Shown here piece by piece: positions 29,397-39,395 of a stretch of 64,000 bases of DNA. The notes under the pieces are model-generated. The model was given only the letters and a program-made list of their open reading frames with translations. It was not told the DNA's origin and searched no databases. A program made the translations under genes and the position numbers. Numbering within the stretch: the first letter of the stretch is position 1; each line of letters starts with the position of its first letter. Source of the DNA: Okeania sp. SIO2C9 (GTDB lineage Bacteria > Cyanobacteriota > Cyanobacteriia > Cyanobacteriales > Microcoleaceae); the NCBI RefSeq assembly GCF_010672455.1, contig NZ_JAAHGO010000028.1:1-64000 (forward strand). Direction: 5' to 3'.

Positions 29397-30623
29397 CTAA
29401 CCTTGCGGTATAGTGTGGGCTTCTCGTTTCGCAGTCCTGCTATTGCATCGGACTCCACGAGCTTTAAGGACGGGATGCCCCGCCGCCCTATTTTTAATAT
29501 TTATTGCCGCGTTTACATCGCGGTCAATAATAACACCGCAATGTGGGCAAGAATGAGTTCTTATTGATAATTCTTTCGGCACTTTTTCGCCGCAATTTGA
29601 GCAATCTTGGCTAGTATTTTTGGGGTTTACTGCTATAGTTTTCTGTCCAGCATTCTCGGCTTTGACAGTTAAAATCGTCAGAAATTGCCCCCATCCAGCA
29701 TCGTTAATCGACTTGCTCAATCTGGTTTTTGCCAGCCCTTTAATATTTAAGTTTTCATGGGCGATAACTTCAGCTTTTAATAACAATTCATTGACTGTTT
29801 TGAAATGAAAATCTTTCCGTTTATCGGCTACTTTTTTATGTTGTTTAGCTACAGATTTGACAGATTTTAACCATCTTTTGCTGCCTTTCTTTTTACGGGA
29901 TAAACGTTTTTGTAGAGTCTTTAATCGCTTCTGAGAAGAGCGATAATATTGAGGAATTGGAACCGATTCTCCTTCACTTGTTACCAAGAAGTTTTTCAGC
30001 CCCATATCGATTCCCAGAGTATTTTCTGTTGTCGGTTCGAGATCAGGGAAATAGGGAATCGATTTATCTTCTAAGGATAGGGTGACATAATAGCCATCAG
30101 CTTTACAGCTAATAGTAACGGTTTAAGAGTGAAAACCTGACGGCAATGGTCGATGTTGAATCAACTTTACTTTACCAATTTTCGGTAAATTAATCTTATT
30201 TCCCTCAAGACATTCTTGCTTTATTTGAGGGTAAGTAAAGCTACGATAACGACCTTTTCCTTTAAACCTTGGTTTGCCTAATCTCTGCCCATTTTTATCT
30301 GCTTTAAACCATCTTTCAAAAGCCAGTTTTACCCGTTTAATACAATCTTGCAATACTTGAGAATGAATTAACTTGTACTCAGGAAATTTGTCTTTGGTAT
30401 TGAGCAAATCCTTTTTCTGAAAGTAATAATCCGGGTTATCTTTCAACTTCGGAATTGGCATTATTAACGGGCAAGCATTAACCGGACAACGGTTTTCTGA
30501 CCACCATGAGAACCGCTCACCCAATCTATAGTTGTACTGCCGACGCAACAATTCGAGCCACATTTCTATTACTGCGACTTGTTCTTTGTTGGGCCTAAGC
30601 TTGTACTGGTAAGCGGTTCGCAT
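29397..30623 (-). pseudogene. tnpB: tnpB with one in-frame stop codon
   Basis: One continuous frame of 408 codons is broken only by a TAA at 30123-30125, after RPLPSGFHS; the frame resumes [23 protein letters not shown]. All three RuvC positions survive: [20 protein letters not shown] and [12 protein letters not shown], with zinc ribbon CSNCG...CPHC. It is of the same subgroup as 17452-18705 ([20 protein letters not shown]). The loss looks recent because nothing else is damaged. Suppression or a start at the internal ATG (30005) would give only a C-terminal nuclease half. Confidence 0.9.
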
Positions 30624-30755
30624 ATCTGCTTTAATTTGGTGTTTGCTTTTATTATAACACCAATTTTCAAAAATGACAACTATTACGTAAGCGGAGTAAC
30701 AATTTCAACTTTAAAAAAATATATTGAAAATCAGAAAACTCCAGAATAATATTGC

Positions 30756-30786
30756 TAATTAAGTAGGCATCGAACCTACTTAATTA
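30756..30786. repeat. end hairpin with 12-bp stem and CATCGA loop
   Basis: TAATTAAGTAGG pairs with CCTACTTAATTA around a loop starting CATCGA. The MITE at 7470-7844 has CATCGA in the corresponding place but a different, fully paired stem. Confidence 0.85.
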
Positions 30787-30869
30787 GCCACCGATTCATC
30801 TCACACCAAATTAAAAATTACGGTGTGAGGCTTCTCGGCGGTCTAGCTAAAAAAATCAAAAGACTTTGG

Positions 30870-31307
30870 ATGATTCCGTTGAATAAACGAGGGATGCCAG
30901 AGATTACAGCAGGTAGCCGTGGTCCTGAAGGTACTTGGAACAAAAATCTACGCACAGGCAATACCTTTATTCATGTTCTGCGAAAGACCATTGACTATAA
31001 CCGAGATAATGGAACTTCTCATCCAGCAGTTGCCGTGAAAGTGGGAGATAAAAAAGATTATTGCCATGCTCTGAAAATTAACGGACCTTGCCAAATCGTT
31101 TATCAACCTCATCAACCGAATAGAAGTCAAGCAGGAGGTGCCCGTTTGTGGATAGAAGTAGAACCACAACATATAGTAGAGCGAGTATACTTCAGTGATG
31201 GAGATTATGGTCCGCCACCAGAAGTAGTTGAGCAGCGGGCAAAAATTAAGAGGTCAAAAAGTCAAAAGAAAAAGTCAAAAAAGAAAGGAAAGAAGATAAA
31301 TACCTAA
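30870..31307 (+). CDS. hypothetical protein, 5' end replaced by the tnpB element
   Basis: A frame is open from a GTG at 30825 inside the end of the tnpB element, but residues upstream of MIPLNKRGMPEITAG are element sequence, so I start at the ATG 19 bp after the element end. The 145-residue product has a compact segment (FIHVLRKTIDYNRDNGTSHPAVAVKVGDKKDYCHALKINGPCQIVYQPHQP) and a Lys/Ser-rich tail (KRSKSQKKKSKKKGKK). No family recognised. It may be a truncated gene whose original start was lost to the insertion. Confidence 0.5.
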   Translation: MIPLNKRGMPEITAGSRGPEGTWNKNLRTGNTFIHVLRKTIDYNRDNGTSHPAVAVKVGDKKDYCHALKINGPCQIVYQPHQPNRSQAGGARLWIEVEPQHIVERVYFSDGDYGPPPEVVEQRAKIKRSKSQKKKSKKKGKKINT

Positions 31308-31706
31308 TCCTATTTAGTGATGTTTGGTGCATAAATTTCCATTTCTCAGCTAACCTAAATATAGGAGTCAAGGAATGGCGGTTTCCAGTATTGTTGGAAA
31401 ATTTTGCCATTCGTTAATTTATCTATATCTATAAATAGAAATTAAGAACTAAAAATTGATGATATTTTATTGATTCATAAAAATTTAGATCAATCTGGAA
31501 TTTTAGCCTCTGTTAGTTAAAGCTTGGATAGTGAGATAAGCAGTAATTTTTACAGTTTACTTTCTAAAAATCAAATGGATTTACCGACTAAGAGTGCTAC
31601 TGCTACAAAACTGCTGATATTTGATTTATAACTAATTATCCAAACTTTATATTAACCCTCCAATAAAAATGTAGAATAAAATATAGATAATTCTAAGATG
31701 TAACTT
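31308..31706. other. intergenic region with a fragment of the hydantoinase gene
   Basis: Bases 31372-31415 match 25551-25594 of the hydantoinase gene (42 of 44 identical, same strand), ending after GCCATTCGTT. The rest is AT-rich without recognised features. Confidence 0.7.
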
Positions 31707-32090
31707 ATGAATCTAACACTTGAAGAAGTAAACACCATTGATGAAAAGCTTTCAAGACGTCATATAGACCTCGATTCAGGTGGTTACTTTATTATTTTTC
31801 TTGACCGAGAAGCAGGTTTAATATGTGCAAAACACTTTACTAATATTATTGACAACCGTGGTTTGGCTATAGATCCAGAAACAGGAAAACCGATTCCAGC
31901 AAAAGGCAAAGTAGAACGTACTCATACGAGAATATTTACTGCGAGAACTGCAAAAGAAATATGTGTAAAAATATTGGAAGAAACCCCACCCTGTCCAGTC
32001 ACAATGTTAGATCATGCTGCTTATTTGGGGCGGGAATTTGTGCGTGCAGAAATGGCTTTATTAACTGGTAAGGAATATATTCAGGATTAA
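31707..32090 (+). CDS. DUF4346 domain protein
   Basis: The 127-residue protein contains GGYFIIFLDREAGLICAKHFTNIIDNRGLAIDPETGKPI, then ARTAKEICVKILEE and LDHAAYLGREFVRAEMALLTGKEYIQD. These fit DUF4346, a small domain frequent in cyanobacteria and also fused to dihydropteroate-synthase-related proteins. Function is not established. It stands alone between repeats and psb32. Confidence 0.75.
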   Translation: MNLTLEEVNTIDEKLSRRHIDLDSGGYFIIFLDREAGLICAKHFTNIIDNRGLAIDPETGKPIPAKGKVERTHTRIFTARTAKEICVKILEETPPCPVTMLDHAAYLGREFVRAEMALLTGKEYIQD

Positions 32091-32145
32091 TTGAATTAAG
32101 GATAACGATCAGAAATTAGACTTTTACTATTCTCCTTAATTTCTA

Positions 32146-32871
32146 TCAAGAAAAACCTTGATACCAGAAATAAGTAACCATTGGTACAATTGTAGCTACA
32201 ACTAGCAATACAACTACTAAGATAGTTGCACTTTGATCGTCAGTTTCTTCTGCTGATTTAAAAGTAGCTACTACTTGTGCTGCAAGCTCATCTTTAACTT
32301 CCGGAGGGCCTGGATCGGGTTCTCCAGATAATACAGCACTCAGGCGATCGCTAGCTGCTAAAAAAGCTTCATTGTATTTGTTGCCATCTCTAATAGGTAC
32401 TTGAATGGTTTCATCAACTACACTTTGAGTAATCTCATCAGACATAAGTTCTTTTACTACATCGCCGATCCGAATAGCATCATTATTGGTGAGAGTATCT
32501 AACACTATTAAAGTTTGATTGGCTTTTGTTTGTGGAGTAGGAAACCATTTGTCAAATAGCTTTTCGGTAAAACTATCCACGGTCTCACCATAGTCTAGGC
32601 GACGGATAGTAACAAATCTAACTTCATTGCCAGTAGTATTGGCCAAACTTTCTAAGGTATTGTTTAGTTTACTCTTTGTTATTCGACTGAAAACTTCAGC
32701 ATCATCAACAATGAATGTATGATCGCCTGCCGCTAAACTTGGCATTTGATAAACTCCAGTTGCGGATGCAGAAGATAAAGGCAAGATAGTAGTCATAATA
32801 ATTAATAGCAGGGATACTATTAAAGTTTGGAGATTTTCAAATTTGAAGGTTTTATTGAATAGTTGTACCAT
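32146..32871 (-). CDS. psb32: Psb32-like TPM-domain protein
   Basis: The 241-residue protein has a signal/anchor segment (LQTLIVSLLLIIMTTILPLSSASA). It is followed by a TPM domain (HTFIVDDAEVFSRITKSKLNNTLESLANTTGNEVRFVTIRRLDYGETVDSFTEKLFDKWF, then NQTLIVLDTLTNNDAIRIGDVVKELMSDE) and a C-terminal membrane helix (ATILVVVLLVVATIVPMVTYFWY). This is the Psb32 layout: a thylakoid protein facing the lumen that protects photosystem II and speeds its repair. It is convergent with the DUF4346 gene, with 55 bp between the stops. Confidence 0.88.
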   Translation of the reverse strand: MVQLFNKTFKFENLQTLIVSLLLIIMTTILPLSSASATGVYQMPSLAAGDHTFIVDDAEVFSRITKSKLNNTLESLANTTGNEVRFVTIRRLDYGETVDSFTEKLFDKWFPTPQTKANQTLIVLDTLTNNDAIRIGDVVKELMSDEITQSVVDETIQVPIRDGNKYNEAFLAASDRLSAVLSGEPDPGPPEVKDELAAQVVATFKSAEETDDQSATILVVVLLVVATIVPMVTYFWYQGFS

Positions 32872-34260
32872 CAGATACTTTTCAGTTTTTGGTAAAAGTT
32901 AATTTTTTTGAGAGTTACAGCTTTTTGCCATAGTCAATGACAGTGGGAAAGCTTTACTAGACTTTACTTACTTTATCATATTTATAGACAGCAAAAAACT
33001 AAACAGAACCCACGCACTGTTACTCAAATCATCTTTTCGAGGCTAATATTTATCTAAGTAGAGCAGGCTAAAAAAAAGAAGTTGTATTTTTAATCAAAAA
33101 GCCCCTAAACGGAATGAATATAAATTTTGAGCTAATTTACAATTTGATACATAGCGCCAAAAATTTACCATGTTCTACTTAGTTGGTTTTCCCCTAACTT
33201 TTAATCTTTGACTTTTTTTTATCTTTTCTGTGGCGAGTTGAATACCTTAAAAAAACTTTGGTTCTCTGATACTTGTTGCTTAGAGCAATTCCTAAGTACA
33301 AGCATTACTGTACAAAACCCCATAACTCTTCTATTGGTCAGCATTCCCTTGCGCCTGACGGCGACGCGGGGTCTGACCGCAGTTTTCAAGGTGCAAACAC
33401 TACAGTTAAGTAGCTATAGGTTTTTAGAGCGGTTGAATATTTTTCCGCTATTTAAATCATAGCACAAAGTCCCCCTAAAAGGGGGAGGCTTTAAACCCAA
33501 TTTTTCGGTGAAATTCTTGCTTTTCCCTTTCAAATATAAAAAAAAAGCTTAATTATATTGACATTAAGAATAAGTCATGCTAGCAAATCGTATAAGGTAA
33601 TTACTAAATTAAAGCTTATGTCCATCAAATATATAGCTGATTGCAGATAAGTTAATTATGAACATGGAGCAAAACCCAGAATGCTCTAATCTCAGTTCTC
33701 TGTTAAGTAACAATCTAAAAATCCAGTAACTTAATACCCGATAAAGTTGCAAGGTAGTCCTGTATAGTAATGATGAATGGTGGCTGAAATGCTTGCTATA
33801 CCGTTACCGAAAAAATTACAATGCACCACTACCAGTTGCAAATTGCTATAGATTTTGGCAGAAACAAAAAATTAAGATAGCGTAGAAAAAATATGACTTT
33901 ATACTGTAATGCCTAAAATGCCTAAGCAAACTAAACAATGAAATTCTATTAATCCTGACCGAAAAATTCTGGTCAATAGCCTCCCCTTTTAATTGGATAA
34001 AAAGCTGTCTTTAGCGTTTGCCATAGCATTCCGTAAGGAAAGTTTCCCGTAGGGTGATGGGGAGGTTTCGGAGCCATATCCAATGGACTAAAAGAAAGAG
34101 AATATTCCAGATTTCAATTCACTTTACTTTCCTAGGTCATGCTGCACAAACAGCTAGAGGTACTGATAACTGATAACTGAAATGACCCATTGACCACTGG
34201 TGCATATAATTCCTAACCTAAATATAAAATCCCAGCTTGTAACATCTTAAATAAAGTCTT
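32872..34260. other. 1.4-kb gene-free, repeat-bearing region upstream of topA
   Basis: Contents: a GC-rich palindrome-like block (GCGCCTGACGGCGACGCGGGGTCTGACCGC) near 33350-33385, a CCCCCTAAAAGGGGGAGGC block at about 33470, and a composite repeat at 33955-34190 that recurs inverted at 41818-41950. No coding region is convincing. The topA promoter must lie near its end. Confidence 0.55.
33955..34190 (+). repeat. composite repeat (ACCGAAAAATTCTGG ... GATAACT heptamers), filled copy
   Basis: Collinear with the reverse complement of 41818-41950: ACCGAAAAATTCTGG, GCCTCCCCTTTTAA.GGATAAAAA, AAGAGAATATT.CAGATTTCA, AGGTACTGATAACTGATAACTGAAATGACC. This copy carries about 80 extra bases (34013-34093) holding the GCATTCCGTAAGGAA palindrome and has two GATAACT heptamers instead of four. 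Confidence 0.75.
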
Positions 34261-36885
34261 ATGTCAACCCTTGTTATTGTCGAATCTCCTACTAAAGCCC
34301 GCACCATCCGTAACTATCTACCCTCCGACTATCGGGTCGAGGCATCCATGGGTCATGTGCGTGACCTGCCACCTTCTGCTGATGAAATACCAGAAAAATA
34401 TAAAGGAGAAAAGTGGGCACATCTAGGCGTAAACGTAGACTCAAATTTTGAACCCCTCTACGTCGTCCCTAAAGACAAAAAGAAAACCGTCAAAGAACTT
34501 AAAGATGCTTTGAAAGAAGCTGATGAATTAGTTCTGGCCACAGATGAAGACCGAGAAGGAGAAAGTATCAGTTGGCATTTACTGCAACTACTAAAACCGA
34601 AAGTTCCGACTAAGCGGATGGTATTCCACGAGATTACTCCAGAAGCTATCCGTAAGGCGATCGAAAACTGTCGCAACATAGACGAACAGTTAGTCAGGGC
34701 ACAAGAGACAAGGCGTATTCTAGACCGACTTTACGGTTATACTCTCTCTCCTGTACTGTGGAAAAAAATAGCCTGGGGCCTCTCAGCAGGTAGGGTACAG
34801 TCAGTAGCAGTTCGACTATTGGTAAACCGAGAACGTCAACGTCGAGCTTTTAAACAAGGAGGTTATTGGGATTTAAAGGCTAGTTTAGAACAGGCAAAAA
34901 AACCTTTTGAGTCTAAACTTGTTACTCTTGGGGGGACAAAAGTAGCTACTGGTAGTGACTTTGATGAGAATACAGGCAAAATAGCTGAGGGTAGAAATGT
35001 TGTTTTGTTGGATGAAGCTCAAGCAGAAGCTCTGAAGGAAAGGCTGCAAGATAAACCTTGGACTGTTAATAGTGTTGAAGAACGAGCTGTTAAACGTAAA
35101 CCATCTCCACCATTTACCACTTCTACTTTGCAACAGGAATCTAACCGTAAACTAAGAATGGGTGCTAGACAAACAATGCGGACAGCCCAAAATCTATACG
35201 AACAGGGTTTTATTACCTATATGCGGACAGACTCAGTTCATTTGTCCGATGAGGCGATCGCTGCTGCTCGGAGTTGTGTGGAAAAAATGTATGGTCCAGA
35301 ATATCTTAGTCCCCAACCACGACAATACACTACCAAAAGTAAAGGAGCGCAGGAAGCTCATGAAGCTATTCGTCCTGCTGGTCAAACTTTCCGCACGCCG
35401 CAGGAAACAGGGTTGAGTGGTCAAGAACTTTCTCTTTATGACCTAATATGGAAACGCACAGTGGCTTGCCAAATGGCTGACTCTCGTCAAACCCATATAA
35501 CAGTTAACCTGCAAGTAGAAGATGCGGGTTTTCGTTCTAATGGTAAGCGTATAGACTTTCCTGGTTTTCTCCGGGCTTATGTTGAAGGTTCCGATGACCC
35601 AGAAGCAGCTTTGGAAGACCAAGAAGTACCTTTACCTCCTTTGAAACAAGGCGATCACCCAAGTTGCAAAGATATAGAAGTAGTGGGGCATGAAACTCAA
35701 CCACCTGCTAGGTTTACTGAAGCATCTCTGGTAAAAACTCTGGAAAGTGAAGGTATTGGCCGTCCGAGTACCTATGCTAGTGTTATTGGTACTATTGTTG
35801 ACCGTGGTTATGCCAAACTTCAGAATAATGCTTTAGTTCCGACTTTTACTGCTTTTGGTGTCACAAGTCTATTAGAAAAGCACTTTCCTGAATTTGTCGA
35901 TGTTAAATTTACCGCCCGTATGGAACAAACTCTGGATGATATTTCTACTGGTGAGGTTCAGTGGTTACCTTATCTACGAGAATTTTATTCTGGAGAAACT
36001 GGGTTAGATACTCAAATTAAGGAACAGGAAGAGCATATTGACCCTAAGTTAGCCCGCACCATTGAATTGGATAATTTGGATGACGAACCAGAGATGACTT
36101 ATCGTATCTGTATTGGTAAGTTTGGTGCTTATATTGAGGCAGAAAATGGTGAAGGTGTTGTTAAGGCTTCTATTCCTGAAGATTTAACTCCATCAGACTT
36201 AGACCCAGAACAAATAGAGAAACTGCTAAAGCAAAAAACAGAGGGTCCAGAGGTGGTAGGAGTTCACCCGGAAACTGGCGATACTATTTATATGACTACT
36301 GGTCGCTACGGTCCTTATGTGCAATTAGGTGATGAGTTGGAGGGTAGTAAGAAAAAACCAAAGCGAGCTTCTTTACCCAAGGGCGTGAATATGGAGGATG
36401 TGACTCTGGATATGGCGGTAGGGTTATTGTCTTTACCTCGTACTTTGGGAGTTCACCCAGAAACGGGTTGCAAAATTCAAACTAATTTAGGACGTTTTGG
36501 GCCTTATGTTGTTCACGACCAAGGTAAGGAGGTTGGTAAAGATTATCGTTCTTTGAAAGCGGGGGATGATGTTTTGACTATTACTTTGGAACGTGCTTTG
36601 GAGTTATTAGCTCAGCCTAAAGCTAAACGTGGTAGTCGTGCTAAGGCTGCACCTCCACTCAAAGATTTGGGTAAACATCCTGAAGATGGAGAGGCTGTGG
36701 GTATTTATGATGGTCGGTATGGACCTTATGTGAAGCATGGTAAGGTTAATGCTTCTTTGCCAAAGGATACTGCTGTTGAGGATGTGACTTTGGAGCAAGC
36801 TGTGGAACTTTTGAAGGCAAAGGCTAGTAGTAAGAAGTCTACTCGAGGTAGAAAGTCTACAAAGTCAAAGGCGGAAAATAATTAG
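34261..36885 (+). CDS. topA: DNA topoisomerase I (type IA)
   Basis: The 874-residue enzyme relaxes negative supercoils. The Toprim domain starts [19 protein letters not shown] and contains [15 protein letters not shown]. The catalytic tyrosine is in [18 protein letters not shown] (about residue 321). Core motifs [18 protein letters not shown] and [15 protein letters not shown] are present. The C-terminus has no Cys4 zinc fingers but several Topo-C repeats ([35 protein letters not shown]) and a basic tail, the cyanobacterial form. Two lines of antisense open frame have no support. Confidence 0.97.
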   Translation: MSTLVIVESPTKARTIRNYLPSDYRVEASMGHVRDLPPSADEIPEKYKGEKWAHLGVNVDSNFEPLYVVPKDKKKTVKELKDALKEADELVLATDEDREGESISWHLLQLLKPKVPTKRMVFHEITPEAIRKAIENCRNIDEQLVRAQETRRILDRLYGYTLSPVLWKKIAWGLSAGRVQSVAVRLLVNRERQRRAFKQGGYWDLKASLEQAKKPFESKLVTLGGTKVATGSDFDENTGKIAEGRNVVLLDEAQAEALKERLQDKPWTVNSVEERAVKRKPSPPFTTSTLQQESNRKLRMGARQTMRTAQNLYEQGFITYMRTDSVHLSDEAIAAARSCVEKMYGPEYLSPQPRQYTTKSKGAQEAHEAIRPAGQTFRTPQETGLSGQELSLYDLIWKRTVACQMADSRQTHITVNLQVEDAGFRSNGKRIDFPGFLRAYVEGSDDPEAALEDQEVPLPPLKQGDHPSCKDIEVVGHETQPPARFTEASLVKTLESEGIGRPSTYASVIGTIVDRGYAKLQNNALVPTFTAFGVTSLLEKHFPEFVDVKFTARMEQTLDDISTGEVQWLPYLREFYSGETGLDTQIKEQEEHIDPKLARTIELDNLDDEPEMTYRICIGKFGAYIEAENGEGVVKASIPEDLTPSDLDPEQIEKLLKQKTEGPEVVGVHPETGDTIYMTTGRYGPYVQLGDELEGSKKKPKRASLPKGVNMEDVTLDMAVGLLSLPRTLGVHPETGCKIQTNLGRFGPYVVHDQGKEVGKDYRSLKAGDDVLTITLERALELLAQPKAKRGSRAKAAPPLKDLGKHPEDGEAVGIYDGRYGPYVKHGKVNASLPKDTAVEDVTLEQAVELLKAKASSKKSTRGRKSTKSKAENN

Positions 36886-37451
36886 AATTTTGGTTATATT
36901 TAGATTACTAAGTAGTATGGTGGGTAAATATTGATTAGACTTCTTGTAAAAGTATTTTTCTGATAGTGTTTACGTCAATTATTGTCCACTGTTCCCTGTT
37001 GCCGACTTCCGCAAGAAGTCTATTGATTGAGATGAATGGTAAATCTGATTAGGTTTGCCCACCATTTAGATATCTAGTAGGGATTGTTGATGGAAAGTCT
37101 CTACAATTAGTAGTAATTTAGTAGTAATATAGAATCCGGTTATATAGTATATGTTGATAATTCTATAATTACTTTAATATTTAATCGGACTCACTCCCCC
37201 ACTACCCTACTCCCAACTATACAATAACTATTTAACCGGATTCTATATAAGTCGTATGGTAGGCCAATATTGATTGATTGAGATGAATGTTCGACAATTA
37301 ATGATTATGACCTCTCCTTCAAACAGATAGGATTGGCGAAAAGGATTTTTTTAATTTATCTCAACGTTGGTTGAAGACCCGCGCTCTCCCAAAGGGGAGC
37401 GTCGGGATGAAAATCAATCAATGTTGCGGGTTTACACATAGTATGTTATGA
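36886..37451. other. intergenic region between topA and the IS4-like remnant
   Basis: Contains a MITE at 37127-37248 and a strong hairpin near 37378-37406 (CGCTCTCCC-AAA-GGGGAGCG, extended by CCCG/CGGG). The hairpin lacks a T-run and sits upstream of the IS remnant. Nothing else is seen. Confidence 0.55.
37127..37248. mobile_element. MITE with 16-bp perfect inverted repeats
   Basis: ATATAGAATCCGGTTA (37127-37142) and TAACCGGATTCTATAT (37233-37248) enclose about 90 bp of AT-rich DNA. No ORF. Flanks are not identical enough to name a target duplication. Confidence 0.8.
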
Positions 37452-37589
37452 TTCACATCTTGCACCAACAAAAGTTGATATGAAGAACGATAACTGAAAT
37501 ACTTATCTGATCGGAGGTTGGAGTTAGTTATCTCTTCTCAATAGAGAACTATAATGAAGAAATAATAAAAACCAGAGGGTAAATTAATC

Positions 37590-37991
37590 TTACTCTACCC
37601 GATGACCTGCTTTTTCTTCATCGGGATATAAATCTAACCAACTTTCATAAAGTGCTTCAATAGCTGAAGTTAATTGCTCAATTTTACCTCTTCTAATCAC
37701 AGCATTCACTCCATCTATATGTGCTTGACTTCCTGCTTTTCCTAAATGTTTAAAACGCGAAAATTCCCCTTTTTTATTACTTTTTTGGAACACAGGCCTA
37801 GACCCTTTAAGTTGATAATACCAATAATGATATTTTTGCCCTTTAGCTTGATACCGTGCTACATAACAATCAGCAGGAGCAACCCATCCTGAAGCTTCAA
37901 TTTCTGATTTTTCACGTTTTAAAGCAGCTATAGTTTCTTTAATACGGTCTGCTCTCTATGCTATTTCTAGATTACTGTTGATTTTAGCCAT
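37590..37991 (-). pseudogene. IS passenger gene with nonsense codon
   Basis: Same 133-codon gene as 27388-27789, nearly identical, but codon 12 is TAG (the functional copy has GAG). An internal in-frame start could give only the C-terminal part. The rest of the frame is intact, indicating recent loss. Confidence 0.85.
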
Positions 37992-38023
37992 TTTTTGAGC
38001 TTTTTCATTATGGAATATGTTAC

Positions 38024-38054
38024 CATAGTTCTCTGTTATAAGAAGAGAACTATG
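38024..38054. promoter_or_regulatory. CATAGTTCTCT...AGAGAACTATG palindrome over the transposase start
   Basis: Perfect 11-bp inverted repeat with a 9-bp spacer; the ATG of the transposase frame (38052) lies in its right arm. The arms match those at 27322-27350 while the spacer differs. Confidence 0.5.
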
Positions 38055-38500
38055 TTGCCTCACCCTATTTTATCCCAAGTTGACGAACTACTCTCCTCTT
38101 TAAAACAATTAATGCCCACCATTTACCAAAAAGAAACTCTAGAATCTGTTTTAGGGTTATTTCTCAATAGTCAAGGAAATGCTGTTCCTCATCATTGTCA
38201 AACCAAATCAGAAAGTGCTATTAGTCGCTTCTTAAATCATTATAATTGGTCAACTCGTTCTCTCATCCGCACTGTTCGTTCTTTCATTCTCAACTTAGTT
38301 TTATCTCAAAGAAGAAAAGGACGAAAACCCATTTTACAAGTGATTCTAGATTTAACAACTCTTGAAAAAGTTGGCAAGTTTGTTCATCTCAAATAATTGG
38401 TTAGAGTCTATAATCATAAAAAGGGTTTACACATCGTTGTTCTTTACTTAGTGATAGGTAATTGGCGATTTCCTTGGAGTTTTCGTGTATATAGAGACGT
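38052..38500 (+). pseudogene. IS4-family transposase fragment
   Basis: MLPHPILSQVDELLSSLKQLMPTIYQKETLESVL... matches the N-terminal 130 residues of 26199-27263. It has an in-frame TAA after KFVHLK (GAA in the other copy) and is truncated shortly after, before the second catalytic Asp. It preserves the ancestral N-terminus that the complete copy has lost. Confidence 0.88.
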
Positions 38501-38632
38501 TATAAGTGAGTTCCAGCAAATTTTGAGCGATTGTAATTATTTGATTTTTATCAACCATATCTATAAGCTGAATTGTACAAATATTTTTTTTGATAACCTT
38601 GCCCTTCACTATCCATACTTTTATATCTATAG

Positions 38633-38843
38633 TCATTCTGAATAAGACTGGAACACTTTTTTACCTGAAACTCTTTCAAGGCAAGAAACCCTTGTCTCAA
38701 TCTTAACTGGAATGACTATATCTACATAGCCTAGCCATCCTAATAGACTTTTTTTCATAACTTGATTAAAACTTCTTATAGGAAAGTGAGCCAGACAAAT
38801 ATCTGATAATTCAACACTGGGTATGTCACCATTTGCGCTTGTT
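38633..38843 (-). pseudogene. possible glycosyltransferase C-terminal remnant
   Basis: The minus-strand frame encodes GDIPSVELSDICLAHFPIRSFNQVMKKSLLGWLGYVDIVI. LAHFPIRS..Q...K is reminiscent of the C-terminal part of family-2-like glycosyltransferases that have a HFP(V/I)RS motif. Upstream sequence is cut off by the MITE at 38844. The identification rests on one motif only. Confidence 0.35.
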
Positions 38844-38971
38844 ATATCATGTCCGGTTGAATAATTAGACTTTGGTGGAAGGAAGGCAGGAGGCAGGAGG
38901 CAGGAGGCAGAAGGTTTTCTCAAGAGTGTCACCTTAATTTTATACACAAACGATGCTACCGGACATGATAT
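38844..38971. mobile_element. MITE with 14-bp perfect inverted repeats
   Basis: ATATCATGTCCGGT (38844-38857) and ACCGGACATGATAT (38958-38971) bound 128 bp. Inside is a GGAGGCA simple repeat. No ORF of its own. Confidence 0.82.
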
Positions 38972-39158
38972 TACTCTATGACTACCTTGATTGATTTTAA
39001 TACCAAATTGAAATGAAGCTGCATAGAATAATATTTCAAGCATAATTGACCGCAGGTAAGCGTAGATAGAGATAAATCTATTTAATGAATTTCATAATTC
39101 TATGCAACCTCATATAAAACTGGTATAAGTTGATAATTAACACTACCGCTAGCTCTGA

Positions 39159-39395
39159 TTTATCCCAAGGATTTCTAATAACAGTAAACTTAAAATAACT
39201 ATTGAATATCTCTGAAGATACTTCTAACTTAATATGTTTAGCCATCAAATGTTGAAGACCACCTGTTTGATATTTGTTTGGCAATCCCCAAAATTGCTAC
39301 TTGGTTCTAGGATGGGGAAAAAGAACATCTTCAATAGAGCTGCCAGCCGTTTTTGGTATGTGGATAAAAATACATTTGTATCGATCGGATATCAT
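39159..39395 (-). pseudogene. sulfotransferase-family remnant
   Basis: From an ATG at 39395 the frame reads MISDRYKCIFIHIPKTAGSSIEDVLF, with the PAPS 5'-phosphosulfate-binding signature HIPKTAGSSIE of the Sulfotransfer_2 type. Then comes an in-frame TAG (39297-39299) and, in the same frame, GLQHLMAKHIKLEVSSEIFNSYFKFTVIRNPWDKS, with the 3'-phosphate-binding VRNPWD-type motif. Similarity ends there, so only the N-terminal third survives. The enzyme would have sulfated a glycan. Confidence 0.82.

Larger units (their letters stand above)
29381..30851 (-). mobile_element. IS200/IS605-type tnpB element with hairpin ends
   Basis: The limits are set by the shared ends with the MITE at 7470-7844: GTGACATACTCCCAC on one side and TCTAGCTAAA on the other. 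The tnpB-proximal end has a hairpin CCCACACTA...TAGTGTGGG; the distal end has the hairpins TAATTAAGTAGG/CCTACTTAATTA (30756-30786) and CACACC...GGTGTG. No tnpA is present. Confidence 0.85.
37452..38494. mobile_element. truncated second copy of the IS4-like element
   Basis: The left terminal repeat (TTCACATCTTGCACC) survives. The orientation is opposite to the first copy. Similarity to 26198-27927 stops abruptly after the codons for FRVYR at about 38494, so the distal two thirds of the transposase gene and the second terminal repeat are gone. Confidence 0.88.

Noticed and set aside
30030-30050. tRNA T-loop-like word GGTTCGAGATC
   Set aside because: It is inside the tnpB coding sequence and no cloverleaf can be drawn around it.
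33208-33462. 84-codon plus-strand frame upstream of topA
   Set aside because: Composition is random-like, it crosses a repeated GC-rich palindrome and has no ribosome site or family.
37378-37406. Intrinsic terminator for topA
   Set aside because: The hairpin is strong but about 490 bp from the topA stop and has no T-run.
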